Assembly: GCF_005843885.1 (NCBI RefSeq)
Contig: NZ_CP040443.1
Location: forward strand, 2,790,001-2,854,000
DNA from: Escherichia sp. E4742
GTDB taxonomy: Bacteria > Pseudomonadota > Gammaproteobacteria > Enterobacterales > Enterobacteriaceae
DNA length: 64,000 nucleotides
Reading direction: 5' to 3'
In this document: positions 10,206 through 19,548 of the stretch, piece by piece
Layout: each line of letters opens with the position of its first letter
How positions within the stretch are numbered: the first letter of the stretch is position 1
Made by a program: the position numbers and the translations under genes
The notes under the pieces: generated by a model
The model's input: only the letters and a program-made list of their open reading frames with translations
The model's database searches: none
What the model was told of the DNA's origin: nothing

Positions 10206-10827
10206 AACTGCCATCCGGCTGGCGGGTAAACAGAACCTGTTGATTATTCTCCGTATCAATAGTTAAGCCCGTCACCACGCCGCTGGCGTTCTGGCGGATT
10301 TTTACTATCTGCCCATTTTGCAAATTACTCAGCGGTTTACCCGCGCCTTCTACCTGCGCCATCGCATAGACATCGGTGGCGGGCAGACCGTGGTCGCGGA
10401 ATAGCTGTGCCATCGTTTTGCCCGGTTCGACACGGTAAGAGCGCCACTGATTATCAATTCCGCTATCTGGCTGGAAAGGTTGCGTTTGCGTAGCTTGCGG
10501 CTGCTCTTCCGGTTGACCTTCCTGTATTGGTTCTGGAGCGACCGGGGCAACTTGATCCGGATCGTTTTGCGGCGTAACTAGCTGCGCCCGCAGTTGTTCT
10601 TCCGTCGGCGGCTGAGATTGCGACTGAATATCCAGCTGCGCTTCACGCGTCACGACGGGGGAGTCGGGCGCATCCTCAGACGGAAGCAGAAAACCGACCA
10701 CCAAAATAATGGCGGCAATAATAATCCCCCGACGATGCATCGGAGGTAGCGGATCCATGAAGCGAAAGTTGTCCGGCGCGTGCCAGACCTTCTCCAGGGT
10801 TGGTTTTAGTTCAAAGCGCCCGGGCAT
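10189..10827 (-). CDS. ytfB: YtfB, cell-division-associated OapA/LysM-like membrane protein
   Basis: 212 residues from the ATG at 10827, the K-12 start. One transmembrane helix lies at about 34-50 (GIIIAAIILVVGFLLP), then a Pro/Gln-rich linker (60-120) and a C-terminal OapA domain related to LysM (from about WRSYRVEPGKTMAQLF). K-12 YtfB localises to the septum and has been linked to glycan binding. Its 3' end overlaps the convergent TetR gene. Confidence 0.93.
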   Translation of the reverse strand: MPGRFELKPTLEKVWHAPDNFRFMDPLPPMHRRGIIIAAIILVVGFLLPSEDAPDSPVVTREAQLDIQSQSQPPTEEQLRAQLVTPQNDPDQVAPVAPEPIQEGQPEEQPQATQTQPFQPDSGIDNQWRSYRVEPGKTMAQLFRDHGLPATDVYAMAQVEGAGKPLSNLQNGQIVKIRQNASGVVTGLTIDTENNQQVLFTRQPDGSFIRAR

Positions 10828-11044
10828 GGTTTCCTCCTGCTCCGCGTCTTGTTCCTCAATCATAGCCTATGAATAAGCTAACGCTATGATGTCCGTGGTA
10901 AACCCGCCTTTATTATATTCATACGGGATATTGTTATTGTTTCTTTTTCCCCGGGATTTGTCATCACTCTCGCGACAAAGTTTTACCCAAGGAAGTGTGG
11001 CTGATATGCTGCCCGTTACTTTATACCCTGAGGAAGGAAATACG

Positions 11045-11665
11045 ATGACCACCCCAACTTTTGACACCATCGAAGCGCAAGCAAGCTACGGCATTGGTTT
11101 GCAGGTAGGGCAACAACTGAGTGAATCTGGTCTGGAAGGGCTGCTGCCAGAAGCGCTGGTTGCAGGTATTGCCGACGCGCTGGAAGGCAAACATCCGGCT
11201 GTTCCGGTTGATGTGGTGCACCGCGCGCTGCGTGAAATCCATGAACGTGCCGATGCTGTTCGTCGTCAGCGTTTCCAGTCGATGGCTGCTGAAGGTGTGA
11301 AATATCTTGAAGAAAACGCTAAAAAAGAAGGCGTGAACAGCACCGAATCCGGCCTGCAATTCCGCGTGATCAACCAGGGCGAAGGCGCAATTCCTGCCCG
11401 TACCGACCGCGTTCGCGTTCATTACACCGGTAAACTGATCGACGGTACTGTATTTGACAGCTCCGTTGCCCGTGGCGAACCGGCTGAGTTTCCGGTTAAC
11501 GGCGTGATCCCTGGCTGGATTGAAGCACTGACTCTGATGCCAGTAGGTTCTAAGTGGGAACTGACTATCCCGCAGGAACTGGCCTATGGCGAGCGCGGCG
11601 CTGGCGCGTCCATCCCACCGTTCAGCACCCTGGTGTTTGAAGTCGAGCTGCTGGAAATCCTCTAA
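11045..11665 (+). CDS. fklB: FKBP-type peptidyl-prolyl isomerase FKBP22
   Basis: 206 residues from the ATG at 11045, which has GAGGAAGG upstream and matches the K-12 protein. An N-terminal helical dimerisation arm (1-~90) precedes the FKBP domain (VRVHYTGKLIDGTVFDSS ... GVIPGWIEAL ... AYGERGAG). It catalyses proline cis-trans isomerisation in the cytoplasm. Confidence 0.97.
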   Translation: MTTPTFDTIEAQASYGIGLQVGQQLSESGLEGLLPEALVAGIADALEGKHPAVPVDVVHRALREIHERADAVRRQRFQSMAAEGVKYLEENAKKEGVNSTESGLQFRVINQGEGAIPARTDRVRVHYTGKLIDGTVFDSSVARGEPAEFPVNGVIPGWIEALTLMPVGSKWELTIPQELAYGERGAGASIPPFSTLVFEVELLEIL

Positions 11666-11967
11666 GCAGCGTATTCTGTTCCCCTCGAGCCAGAGGGGAG
11701 CAGGCATTTAGCAATAAACCCTTCAGTTTGCCAAACGACGCTATTTTGTGTTGCAAAGACCACGTAAGCGTGTATTTTTGTGAGCTGTTTCGCGTTATCA
11801 CCGTGATATGACACTCACTTTAAACATTAAATTAACATTAGATCTAAATCTTAGTATTCATCCCGCTTATTGTTTCCTAATATCGATGAGTCCCGATACA
11901 GATTCGTCGTATCATAGACTGACTAAAGGCCGCAGAGCCTGAACAACACAGACAGGAAGAAAAAAAC
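11666..11967 (+). promoter_or_regulatory. fklB-cycA intergenic region, cycA promoter and 5' UTR
   Basis: About 300 bp without a gene. It should hold the fklB transcript end and the cycA promoter. A long 5' UTR with an A/G-rich ribosome site (GACAGGAAGAAAAAA) precedes cycA. In Escherichia the cycA leader is a known target of GcvB small RNA; I infer the same here from the conserved context. Confidence 0.45.
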
Positions 11968-13371
11968 ATGGTAGATCAGGTAAAAGTCGTTGCCGATGAT
12001 CAGGCTCCGGCTGAACAGTCGCTACGGCGCAATCTCACAAACCGACATATTCAGCTTATTGCCATTGGCGGTGCCATAGGTACAGGGTTGTTTATGGGTT
12101 CCGGTAAAACAATCAGTCTTGCCGGGCCGTCGATCATTTTTGTTTATATGATCATCGGCTTTATGCTCTTTTTCGTGATGCGAGCAATGGGGGAATTGCT
12201 GCTTTCGAATCTGGAATACAAATCTTTTAGTGACTTCGCTTCCGATTTATTAGGACCGTGGGCAGGATATTTCACTGGCTGGACTTATTGGTTCTGTTGG
12301 GTGGTTACCGGTATGGCGGATGTTGTCGCTATTACCGCTTACGCGCAGTTCTGGTTCCCAGGGCTTTCCGACTGGGTGGCGTCGCTGTCGGTGATCATTC
12401 TGTTGCTGGTTCTTAATCTCGCGACCGTGAAAATGTTTGGTGAGATGGAGTTCTGGTTTGCGATGATCAAAATCGTCGCCATCGTGTCGCTGATTGTCGT
12501 TGGTCTGATCATGGTGATGATGCACTTCCAGTCTCCGACTGGCGTAGAAGCGTCGTTTGCGCATTTGTGGAATGATGGCGGCTGGTTCCCGAAAGGCTTA
12601 AGCGGCTTCTTTGCCGGATTCCAGATAGCGGTTTTCGCTTTCGTGGGGATTGAGCTGGTGGGTACGACGGCTGCGGAAACGAAAGATCCGGAGAAATCAC
12701 TGCCACGCGCGATTAACTCCATTCCGATCCGCATCATTATGTTCTACGTCTTCGCGCTGATTGTAATTATGTCCGTGACGCCGTGGAGTTCTGTGGTCGC
12801 GGAGAAAAGCCCATTTGTTGAACTGTTTGTGCTGGTGGGGCTGCCTGCGGCGGCAAGCGTGATTAACTTTGTGGTGCTGACCTCTGCGGCGTCTTCTGCT
12901 AACAGCGGCGTATTCTCTACCAGCCGTATGCTGTTTGGTCTGGCGCAGGAAGGCGTCGCGCCGAAAGCGTTCGCTAAACTCTCTAAACGCGCAGTACCAG
13001 CGAAAGGGCTGACCTTCTCTTGCATCTGTCTGCTCGGCGGCGTGGTGATGTTGTATGTGAACCCAAGCGTGATTGGCGCGTTCACGATGATCACCACTGT
13101 TTCGGCGATTCTGTTTATGTTCGTCTGGACGATTATTCTTTGTTCGTACCTGGTGTATCGCAAACAGCGTCCGCACCTGCATGAGAAGTCGATCTACAAG
13201 ATGCCGCTCGGCAAACTGATGTGCTGGGTATGTATGGCGTTCTTTGTGTTCGTCATCGTGCTGCTGACGCTGGAAGATGACACGCGCCAGGCGCTGCTGG
13301 TTACCCCGTTATGGTTTATCGCACTGGGGCTGGGCTGGTTGTTTATTGGTAAGAAGCGTATAGCGAAGTAA
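11968..13371 (+). CDS. cycA: D-serine/D-alanine/glycine:H+ symporter
   Basis: 467 residues, 12 predicted transmembrane helices, amino acid-polyamine-organocation family. The N-terminal motif RHIQLIAIGGAIGTGLF (residues 27-43) is the APC signature. It imports glycine, D-alanine, D-serine and D-cycloserine across the inner membrane. About three residues shorter than K-12 CycA at the C-terminus. A terminator follows. Confidence 0.97.
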   Translation: MVDQVKVVADDQAPAEQSLRRNLTNRHIQLIAIGGAIGTGLFMGSGKTISLAGPSIIFVYMIIGFMLFFVMRAMGELLLSNLEYKSFSDFASDLLGPWAGYFTGWTYWFCWVVTGMADVVAITAYAQFWFPGLSDWVASLSVIILLLVLNLATVKMFGEMEFWFAMIKIVAIVSLIVVGLIMVMMHFQSPTGVEASFAHLWNDGGWFPKGLSGFFAGFQIAVFAFVGIELVGTTAAETKDPEKSLPRAINSIPIRIIMFYVFALIVIMSVTPWSSVVAEKSPFVELFVLVGLPAAASVINFVVLTSAASSANSGVFSTSRMLFGLAQEGVAPKAFAKLSKRAVPAKGLTFSCICLLGGVVMLYVNPSVIGAFTMITTVSAILFMFVWTIILCSYLVYRKQRPHLHEKSIYKMPLGKLMCWVCMAFFVFVIVLLTLEDDTRQALLVTPLWFIALGLGWLFIGKKRIAK

Positions 13372-13390
13372 TGCCGCGTTTATAATACTG

Positions 13391-13413
13391 AAAGGCACCT
13401 GCGGGTGCCTTTG
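13391..13413 (+). terminator. Rho-independent terminator after cycA
   Basis: AAAGGCACC-TGC-GGGTGCCTTT hairpin followed by a short T-rich stretch, 20 bp after the cycA stop. Confidence 0.88.
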
Positions 13414-13504
13414 TCTTTATATATTCCTAAAAAAACCTACCATCATAGACAGCTCTCAGGCGCGGGCTTACCGTGGATCTTTGCCACTCATTGCCGAGTT
13501 CACT

Positions 13505-14668
13505 ATGGCTAAGCACAGTTGGTTATTAATCGCCGCATTACCTCTCTCCATTTCACCTTCCTGGGGCGCAGATTTTTATTACCGCCAGCAGGAGAAAGGC
13601 ACGGTTTATGTTGCCGAACAGAAAGGGGAAAAAGATGAGATCCTCTCCGAATTACCGGATATTAATTTTTCCCGCCTCTGGCGTATTGCTAATTTAGCCA
13701 ATAACCAAGAAACCCGCTTACTGTCCGATTTTAATCCCGATAAGTTTGACTGCGATGATGAGGGGGATTGCCAGCATACCTGGCTCACCGATGGACGTTC
13801 TGTCCTTTGGGTAGGCAAAGTTCTGAAAAACCCATCCGGTAAACCTAATGTCGATGCCGCCAGTTTCCAGGCATTCGGCGCTTTCGCCGCCGATAAACGC
13901 AGCGTCTATTTTGACGGCCAGCGTACCGATGATAATAGCGGTGATAAGCAGGTGGATATGTCAACGCTGGAAGAGACGGACATCTGGAATTTACTGCGTG
14001 ATAAAAATAGCCTCTGGCATAAAGGTCGCTGGCTGGGTCATGCCGATGGATTTCAAATCATGCGGCATGATTCAGCTCTGCAATTTGTTGTGCTGACAAA
14101 TTCGCAGGTGATTGTTAATGGCAAGCCGCTGCCCGCCGATCGCAAAACCTTTCAGATTAAACGTTGGATGCCTGGCGAACGATTGATTTATTGCGATAAA
14201 AGCGGCGAGCATGACTATGAGCTGGAGGATATTGGTCACAGCTGTGCGTCATTTAAAATTGGTTTGAAGAATGTGTTCTGGCTTAAACAAGAAGCAACGC
14301 CAGCGGGGAGTGATTGTGTTTATGAAACGCTGGCGGGGGTAGATCCGGAAAAATTTACCTTATTAACCTGGTCGGTAGGCTATTACAAAGCTCAATTCTA
14401 TAAGGTTAAAACCAATACATTAGGTGAAGGTGAACTGATAATGCCCAGGCCAGAGGATGTTTCTGAACTATTGGAGAGGGGAAGCATGGTAACTGGCTAC
14501 ATGTATATCACCACAGACGGGCAACTCTACAGTCACCAACTTGGTGGATTAACCACAATTGACGGAAAACACTACGAGCAAACTAAATGGCTGCGTTACA
14601 ACCCCATTTCAGCAGAATGGTCAACGGTGAAGCAACCTCCGAGCGGTCTGAAACCCTTATTTAAATAA
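13505..14668 (+). CDS. Exported DKNYY-type repeat protein, first of a tandem pair
   Basis: 387 residues from the ATG at 13505; an in-frame TTG at 13481 is less likely because it would bury the signal peptide. Residues 1-~22 form a signal peptide (MAKHSWLLIAALPLSISPSW). The mature part has repeated aromatic/charged motifs such as LTDGRSVLWVGKVL and AADKRSVYFDGQRTDD, typical of the DKNYY family of unknown function. It shares long blocks with the next gene, so the two arose by duplication. I know of no counterpart between cycA and ytfE in K-12. Confidence 0.75.
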   Translation: MAKHSWLLIAALPLSISPSWGADFYYRQQEKGTVYVAEQKGEKDEILSELPDINFSRLWRIANLANNQETRLLSDFNPDKFDCDDEGDCQHTWLTDGRSVLWVGKVLKNPSGKPNVDAASFQAFGAFAADKRSVYFDGQRTDDNSGDKQVDMSTLEETDIWNLLRDKNSLWHKGRWLGHADGFQIMRHDSALQFVVLTNSQVIVNGKPLPADRKTFQIKRWMPGERLIYCDKSGEHDYELEDIGHSCASFKIGLKNVFWLKQEATPAGSDCVYETLAGVDPEKFTLLTWSVGYYKAQFYKVKTNTLGEGELIMPRPEDVSELLERGSMVTGYMYITTDGQLYSHQLGGLTTIDGKHYEQTKWLRYNPISAEWSTVKQPPSGLKPLFK

Positions 14669-14701
14669 CCTCTTACACGCTAACAGCTTCAGGATGATGC
14701 T

Positions 14702-16195
14702 ATGTTGCCAATTAAACCCGTTTGTCTCGCACTGGCTTTATTTTCAACCGCTTCAATAGCCTGCTCCGGCGTGCCTTATGCCGCTTTTTACTACCAGCCG
14801 TGGGGCCAGGGCACAAAATATATCGTTGAAGATAGTGACGGTTACGGTATCGATTTTCCGGATATTCATTTGCCGCAGGTGAAGTTCAAACAGTTACGCC
14901 GCGTAGCTGACGGCACTGATGGAGAATATGATTCTCCAGATGATATCAATAATGATTTTGTGCGGGTGGCTCCCTTTTCTGGCTATCGGTCAAATGGCGG
15001 CTGGCGTTTCGACTGGTTGACTGATGGCCGCCATATTTTATGGGCTGGGAAAATAGTCCAGAACCCGCCGGGAGCACCGAAAGTCGATGCCGCAACATTC
15101 CGCGCATGGGGGCGTTTTGCTGCCGATAAAGACAGCCTCTATTTTGATGGTGAACGCACGGATGATAACCGCGGCGAAAAGCAGGTCGATATGGATTCAC
15201 TGCAACAGGTGGGAGGGATAATTTACGCAGGTGATTCCGCAGATGTATTGAAAGATCGTCGCAATATTTACTTTCAGGGGCGCTGGCTGGGCAGTGCGCA
15301 AGGGTATTCTATTCTTGGCGTTAAATCCTGGACACGTCGTCCCATTATTTATTCCCCCAATAGCTGCGAAAGCAAAAGTAATCCGGGACCATGGGATACC
15401 ATCTGGCGGACCAAATCGCAGGTCTTTGTCAACGGAGATGCCATCAACGCCGATCCGGATACCTTTCAGATTGTGCGCTGGAGAGCCGGTTCCCTGCTGA
15501 TTTATCGCGATAAAGATGGGGAAAAACGTTATTCGTTCGGAAAGGATTGCCGGAGTACGTTTGACCTACAGCGGGATAAAGTAACATGGATGACCCGAGA
15601 TGCTTCCAGGCGCGCTAATGATTGCCGGGTTGCGACCATTCCTGATGTTGATCCGGAATATTTTCGCCACCTGACGGATAATGTGGCGCAATATAAAGAT
15701 TCGCTCTATCTGGTGAAGTATGTTTCTGCGGTAGAAAAAACACTGTCGGTCATTCATTTACCGGACCCGCAACAAGAATTACAGGAAGGCATTAATATTG
15801 TCAGGAATAAAGTTTATTTCATTGCGAGCGATGATGTGAACATTTTCGATATTAATGGGCATTGGCAGTGGTATAAAAGCCCCGCCGGCACACCATTAAA
15901 TTATTTAGCACATGACGATCGCTATACGTATTTTATTGATGAAGACACGGTTGAGCATTTTGAACTGAAAGGCCAATGGACGTGGTTTAAAGACGCCAAT
16001 GGTCAATTATCAGATACCTTTGCTCATGATGACCACTATATTTATTACGTAGGCGATGGGCTGGTTCGTGATGCGAAGCGGCGTAATGAGACTCGACAAC
16101 TCAATGCGGCGCATCTTGATAAAAACGGCAGTCTGCTTACCGTTGAAGGTAAGTACACCAGCTACAATAATGAATTACTTCCACTGAGTGACTGA
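14702..16195 (+). CDS. Exported DKNYY-type repeat protein, second of a tandem pair
   Basis: 497 residues starting 33 bp after its paralogue. The signal peptide is residues 1-~20 (ending STASIAC); the cysteine there could be lipidated, but the -3 serine is a poor lipobox. Shared with the upstream gene: LTDGRHILWAGKIV, then VDAATF, FAADKDSLYFDGERTDDN and KQVDM. The extra ~100 C-terminal residues hold further WxWYK / YTYFIDED-type repeats, a pattern seen in beta-propeller-like surface proteins. Function unknown. Confidence 0.75.
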   Translation: MLPIKPVCLALALFSTASIACSGVPYAAFYYQPWGQGTKYIVEDSDGYGIDFPDIHLPQVKFKQLRRVADGTDGEYDSPDDINNDFVRVAPFSGYRSNGGWRFDWLTDGRHILWAGKIVQNPPGAPKVDAATFRAWGRFAADKDSLYFDGERTDDNRGEKQVDMDSLQQVGGIIYAGDSADVLKDRRNIYFQGRWLGSAQGYSILGVKSWTRRPIIYSPNSCESKSNPGPWDTIWRTKSQVFVNGDAINADPDTFQIVRWRAGSLLIYRDKDGEKRYSFGKDCRSTFDLQRDKVTWMTRDASRRANDCRVATIPDVDPEYFRHLTDNVAQYKDSLYLVKYVSAVEKTLSVIHLPDPQQELQEGINIVRNKVYFIASDDVNIFDINGHWQWYKSPAGTPLNYLAHDDRYTYFIDEDTVEHFELKGQWTWFKDANGQLSDTFAHDDHYIYYVGDGLVRDAKRRNETRQLNAAHLDKNGSLLTVEGKYTSYNNELLPLSD

Positions 16196-16206
16196 ATCAT
16201 TTAACA

Positions 16207-16239
16207 ATCAACGATCCTGTACTTGTCAGGATCGTTGAT
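16207..16239. terminator. Bidirectional hairpin between DKNYY gene 2 and ytfE
   Basis: A perfect 13-bp stem, ATCAACGATCCTG / CAGGATCGTTGAT, around a 7-base loop between two convergent genes. The T tract is weak, so it may act as a transcript-end stabiliser as much as a terminator. Confidence 0.75.
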
Positions 16240-16247
16240 CGAACAAA

Positions 16248-16910
16248 TTACTCACCCGCCAGTGCGCGCGGGAACAGCACATTGTTTTCCAGACTGATGT
16301 GCTCCATCAGGTCATCAATCAGTTCATTAATGCCGTTATACATCGCTTTCCAGGTGGTGCAGGCTTCCGGCGGCGGTGTGACGTTATTGGTAGTGTGTTT
16401 AATCACTTCCAACAGTTCGCCCGCTTCATCGTGCTCGCTTTCCATCACGCTGATTGGCCCCATTGCCTGGCTACCCATGCCTTGTTTAATCATCGGGAAG
16501 AGGATCTGCTCTTCTTTCATCATGTGGCTGGAAAGCTCTTCATGCAGCATGGTCAGGTATTTTGTCAGCCCTTTTGGCACGCTCGGTTTGTCGGCGTGAA
16601 CGCGCTCTACTTTGGTAGCTTGCAGAATCAGTTCCGGCAGTTGTTCGCGGTGACGATCGTGGTAGCGCACGATGATATGGTCGATGATTTCCGCCAGCGG
16701 GGCGCTGCGCCAGTCTTTCTCAATCGGTTGTTCAGCAAGTTTTGCCAGTTCGGTTTCAATGACCTCAACATCCAGTTCCTTACGTGCCGCCGCGCGCGCC
16801 AGCGTCTGCTTACCGCCGCAGCAGTAATCCATATCATATTTACGAAACAGAGCCGAAGCGCGAGGAATAGAGAGCGCCAGTTCACCTAAAGGTTGGTCGC
16901 GATAAGCCAT
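16248..16910 (-). CDS. ytfE: Di-iron iron-sulfur cluster repair protein (RIC/ScdA family)
   Basis: 220 residues. An N-terminal ScdA domain with the DYCCGGKQTL cysteine motif (~28-37) precedes a hemerythrin-like four-helix domain whose histidines and glutamates (H84 onward, then HEELSSHMMKEE, ESEHDEAGE, EHISLENNVLFPR) build the di-iron site. It repairs Fe-S clusters damaged by nitric oxide or oxidants. The upstream NsrR operator indicates induction by nitric oxide. Confidence 0.97.
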   Translation of the reverse strand: MAYRDQPLGELALSIPRASALFRKYDMDYCCGGKQTLARAAARKELDVEVIETELAKLAEQPIEKDWRSAPLAEIIDHIIVRYHDRHREQLPELILQATKVERVHADKPSVPKGLTKYLTMLHEELSSHMMKEEQILFPMIKQGMGSQAMGPISVMESEHDEAGELLEVIKHTTNNVTPPPEACTTWKAMYNGINELIDDLMEHISLENNVLFPRALAGE

Positions 16911-16936
16911 AGCTGATACCTCATTCTTAATAATAT

Positions 16937-16959
16937 AAGATGCATTTTAAATGCATCTT
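16937..16959 (-). promoter_or_regulatory. NsrR operator of ytfE
   Basis: A perfect 11-1-11 inverted repeat, AAGATGCATTT-N-AAATGCATCTT, 27 bp upstream of the ytfE start. This is the textbook NsrR site; in E. coli the nitric-oxide sensor NsrR represses ytfE here. Confidence 0.92.
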
Positions 16960-17017
16960 TAAGGCAAAAGCTATAACCCTTACGTAGCAGAGGCTTATTT
17001 AACTCACTGCCAGCATG

Positions 17018-17992
17018 TCAACTTTCTGAGACAGATTGAGTTAAAGGCTTTTCCGGTTTTGCTCTGACCGCAATAACCACGCCAACCACTAACAGCGCGA
17101 TACCGCTCAGCGTCATTAGCGGCGGCATTTGCTGGCGGAGTAAAAAGGTGTACAGCAAACCTGCCAGCGTTTCGAAAACAATCAGCGGCCCGAGAATCAC
17201 TGTCGGTAATCGCTGGCTGGCGACGTTCCAGCAGAGTGCACCGACCCATGAGCAAAGCACGGCAATCGCAATCATCAGGCTAATAAACACCAGCGGACGG
17301 GGGCCAAAGGGTAGGGAGAATTGCGGCGTTTGGGTATTCAGCCAGTAACAAGCGACGAGATAGCCGATGAGAGAAACCGGCAGCGTGACCAGCGCCTGCG
17401 CCGTCGCCCACATCATCGGATGTTTGTCGGGGTTTTCCCGCAGCCAGCGGGCGTTGCGCAGGGCATACCACGCCCAACAGACTACAGAGACTGACGCCAG
17501 CACGATGCCAGAGGTATAACGTGCCCAGTCAAAATCGGGGAGTCCGTGGTTTAACTCAGCAATATTCACACACGCCAGGCCGATGCCAATACAAACCAGC
17601 GCCGGGGCGAGTTTCCCCCATGCGAGTTTGCCGTCGCGCTGGCTGTAAAGCAGATTGGCGAAGACGGGAATAACCACCGGCAGGGTGCCGATAATCATCG
17701 TGGAAACAGGTGCGCCGGTACGTTGAATGGCACTGGCGAGACAGAAGTAATAGATGAGGTTACCCATCATGGTGAGCATCAAGGCGGTAAACCAGTCGCG
17801 ACGCGCCAACTGACGCAGACGCACGCGCCCCAGCCAGGCAATGGGTAGCGCAATTAACCCTAACGCCAGATAACGCCCCATCGACTGCAACATCGCCGGG
17901 TATTCCGGTACGATCAACGGCCCGACAAAAATAAGACCCCACATCAACCCTGCTAACAGGGCGTACAGCACGCCGCTAATCATCACTGGCAT
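17018..17992 (-). CDS. ytfF: EamA-family inner membrane transporter YtfF
   Basis: 324 residues with about 10 transmembrane helices in two EamA (drug/metabolite transporter) halves. K-12 YtfF is about 321 residues. Substrate unknown. It lies between ytfE and qorB on the same strand with its own intergenic spaces of ~100 bp on either side. Confidence 0.9.
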   Translation of the reverse strand: MPVMISGVLYALLAGLMWGLIFVGPLIVPEYPAMLQSMGRYLALGLIALPIAWLGRVRLRQLARRDWFTALMLTMMGNLIYYFCLASAIQRTGAPVSTMIIGTLPVVIPVFANLLYSQRDGKLAWGKLAPALVCIGIGLACVNIAELNHGLPDFDWARYTSGIVLASVSVVCWAWYALRNARWLRENPDKHPMMWATAQALVTLPVSLIGYLVACYWLNTQTPQFSLPFGPRPLVFISLMIAIAVLCSWVGALCWNVASQRLPTVILGPLIVFETLAGLLYTFLLRQQMPPLMTLSGIALLVVGVVIAVRAKPEKPLTQSVSES

Positions 17993-18090
17993 CCACTGGT
18001 CTGTCAGAAGAAAGTTCAGGAAGCAGACATGATTGCTCCCGGCATCCCGTCATTATCAGAGAGGATGCGGGAGGATGCCACTTTAATTAA

Positions 18091-18951
18091 CTAGTTATTA
18101 ACATTAAAAAGATTGCTTACGCTTTCGGCTAACGTTGTCGTCGGGCGACCAATCAGTTTACTCAGCGTTTTGCTGTCATCAAACAGACCGCCTTTTGACG
18201 CGCCAACATCCGAATCAGCCAGCATGTCCGCCAGACCCGCAGGCAGTCCGACGCCTTTCAGCGCAGCGGCGAAATCGGCTTCGCTCAGGTTCTGGTAGGT
18301 AACCGGCTTGCCGCTCTGTTTGCTTAGCTCTGCCGCTAACTGTGTCAGCGTCCAGGCGCTGTCGCCCGCCAGTTCATAAACTTTGCCTTCGTGACCAGCT
18401 TCGCTAATCACGCGCGCGGCGGCTGCTGCATAATCTGTCCGCATTGCTGAGGCAATTTTGCCATCGCCCGCCGCACCGATGAATACGCCGTGCTCCAGTG
18501 CTGCCGGGGCGCTGGCAAGGTAGTTTTCGGTGTACCAGCCATTGCGCAGCAGGGTATAAGCGATACCAGAATCAGCCAGCATTTTCTCCGTCTCGATATG
18601 CTCAGCAGCCAGGCCAAGCGGGGATGTATCTGCGTGTAGCAGGCTGGTGTAAGCGATAAATTTCACGCCAGCCGCCTTTGCGGCATTAATAACATTACGA
18701 TGCTGCGAGGCACGCTGTCCCACTTCGCTGGAAGAGATCAGCAGTAGTTTCTCCACGCCCTGTAGCGCAGATGTCAGTGCGGCTTCATTGCCGTAGTCAG
18801 CCTGACGCACGGTAATGCCTTGTGCGCTCAATGCCTGGGCTTTTGCCGGGTTACGTGCGATAGCCACTATTTGGCTGGCAGGAACGGTTTTCACCAGGGA
18901 CTCAATAACATAGTGACCAAGTTGGCCGGTTGCGCCGGTAATAGCGATCAT
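18091..18951 (-). CDS. qorB: NAD(P)H:quinone oxidoreductase 2
   Basis: 286 residues with an N-terminal NmrA/SDR-type Rossmann fold (ITGATGQLGHYV at 4-15). QorB reduces quinones with NADPH. It is divergent from qorR; the qorB ATG at 18951 faces the regulator across an 88-bp promoter region. Confidence 0.95.
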   Translation of the reverse strand: MIAITGATGQLGHYVIESLVKTVPASQIVAIARNPAKAQALSAQGITVRQADYGNEAALTSALQGVEKLLLISSSEVGQRASQHRNVINAAKAAGVKFIAYTSLLHADTSPLGLAAEHIETEKMLADSGIAYTLLRNGWYTENYLASAPAALEHGVFIGAAGDGKIASAMRTDYAAAAARVISEAGHEGKVYELAGDSAWTLTQLAAELSKQSGKPVTYQNLSEADFAAALKGVGLPAGLADMLADSDVGASKGGLFDDSKTLSKLIGRPTTTLAESVSNLFNVNN

Positions 18952-18998
18952 GGAAAGCCTCCATCGGTTTGTCTTGTGTTTAAATACGCTACCACCTA

Positions 18999-19036
18999 AA
19001 CTTACTTTTAGTAAGTACGTACAAAAAGGTAAGTAT
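18999..19036. promoter_or_regulatory. Operator region for QorR in the qorB/qorR promoter
   Basis: The AT-rich stretch contains ACTTAC and GTAAGT half-sites in inverted and repeated orientation (ACTTACTTTTAGTAAGT, then GTAAGT again before the qorR start). HxlR-type regulators bind such dyads. QorR is known to repress qorB and its own gene; the exact site here is inferred. Confidence 0.6.
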
Positions 19037-19039
19037 GAA

Positions 19040-19420
19040 ATGAGTCAGGTTAGTCTGTCGCAACAACTGAAAGAGGGAAATCTCTTCGCTGAACAGTGCC
19101 CGTCGCGCGAGGTGCTGAAACACGTCACCAGCCGTTGGGGGGTATTGATTCTGGTGGCGCTACGTGAAGGCACTCATCGCTTTAGCGACCTGCGCCGTAA
19201 AATGGGCGGGGTGAGTGAAAAGATGCTTGCGCAGTCGTTACAGGCGTTAGAGCAGGATGGGTTTCTTAACCGTATCTCGTATCCGGTGGTGCCGCCGCAT
19301 GTGGAATATAGCCTCACGCCGCTGGGCGAGCAGGTGAGCGAAAAGGTTGCTGCACTGGCAGACTGGATTGAGTTGAATTTGCCAGAGGTGCTGGCGGTGC
19401 GGGATGAACGTGCGGCATAA
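19040..19420 (+). CDS. qorR: Redox-sensing HxlR-type repressor of qorB
   Basis: 126 residues from the ATG at 19040, giving the K-12 length. An HxlR/MarR-like winged helix fills most of it (HVTSRWGVLILVALREG, RFSDLRRKMGGVSEKML). The single cysteine in EQCPS near residue 20 is the conserved sensor cysteine of this family (YodB/QorR type). Divergent from qorB, which it represses. Confidence 0.93.
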   Translation: MSQVSLSQQLKEGNLFAEQCPSREVLKHVTSRWGVLILVALREGTHRFSDLRRKMGGVSEKMLAQSLQALEQDGFLNRISYPVVPPHVEYSLTPLGEQVSEKVAALADWIELNLPEVLAVRDERAA

Positions 19421-19422
19421 CT

Positions 19423-19520
19423 GCCGGATGCGCTGCGCTTATCCGGCCTACGGTTCATGGTTTGTAGGGCGGATAAGATGCGCCAGCATCGCATCCGCCA
19501 ATAAATGCCGGATGCGGTTG
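19423..19520. repeat. REP/BIME element between qorR and cpdB
   Basis: Contains GCCGGATGCG...CGCTTATCCGGCCTACG and GTAGGGCGGATAAGATGCG, the standard Escherichia REP half-palindromes in opposite orientation. Located between convergent qorR and cpdB, the typical place. Confidence 0.85.
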
Positions 19521-19548
19521 ATGGTTTGTAGACCGAAAAAGATGTGTA

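Noticed and set aside
10886..11044. N-terminal extension of FklB from 10886
   Set aside because: The ATG at 11045 has a strong GAGGAAGG site and gives the known protein; the extension reads through the promoter.
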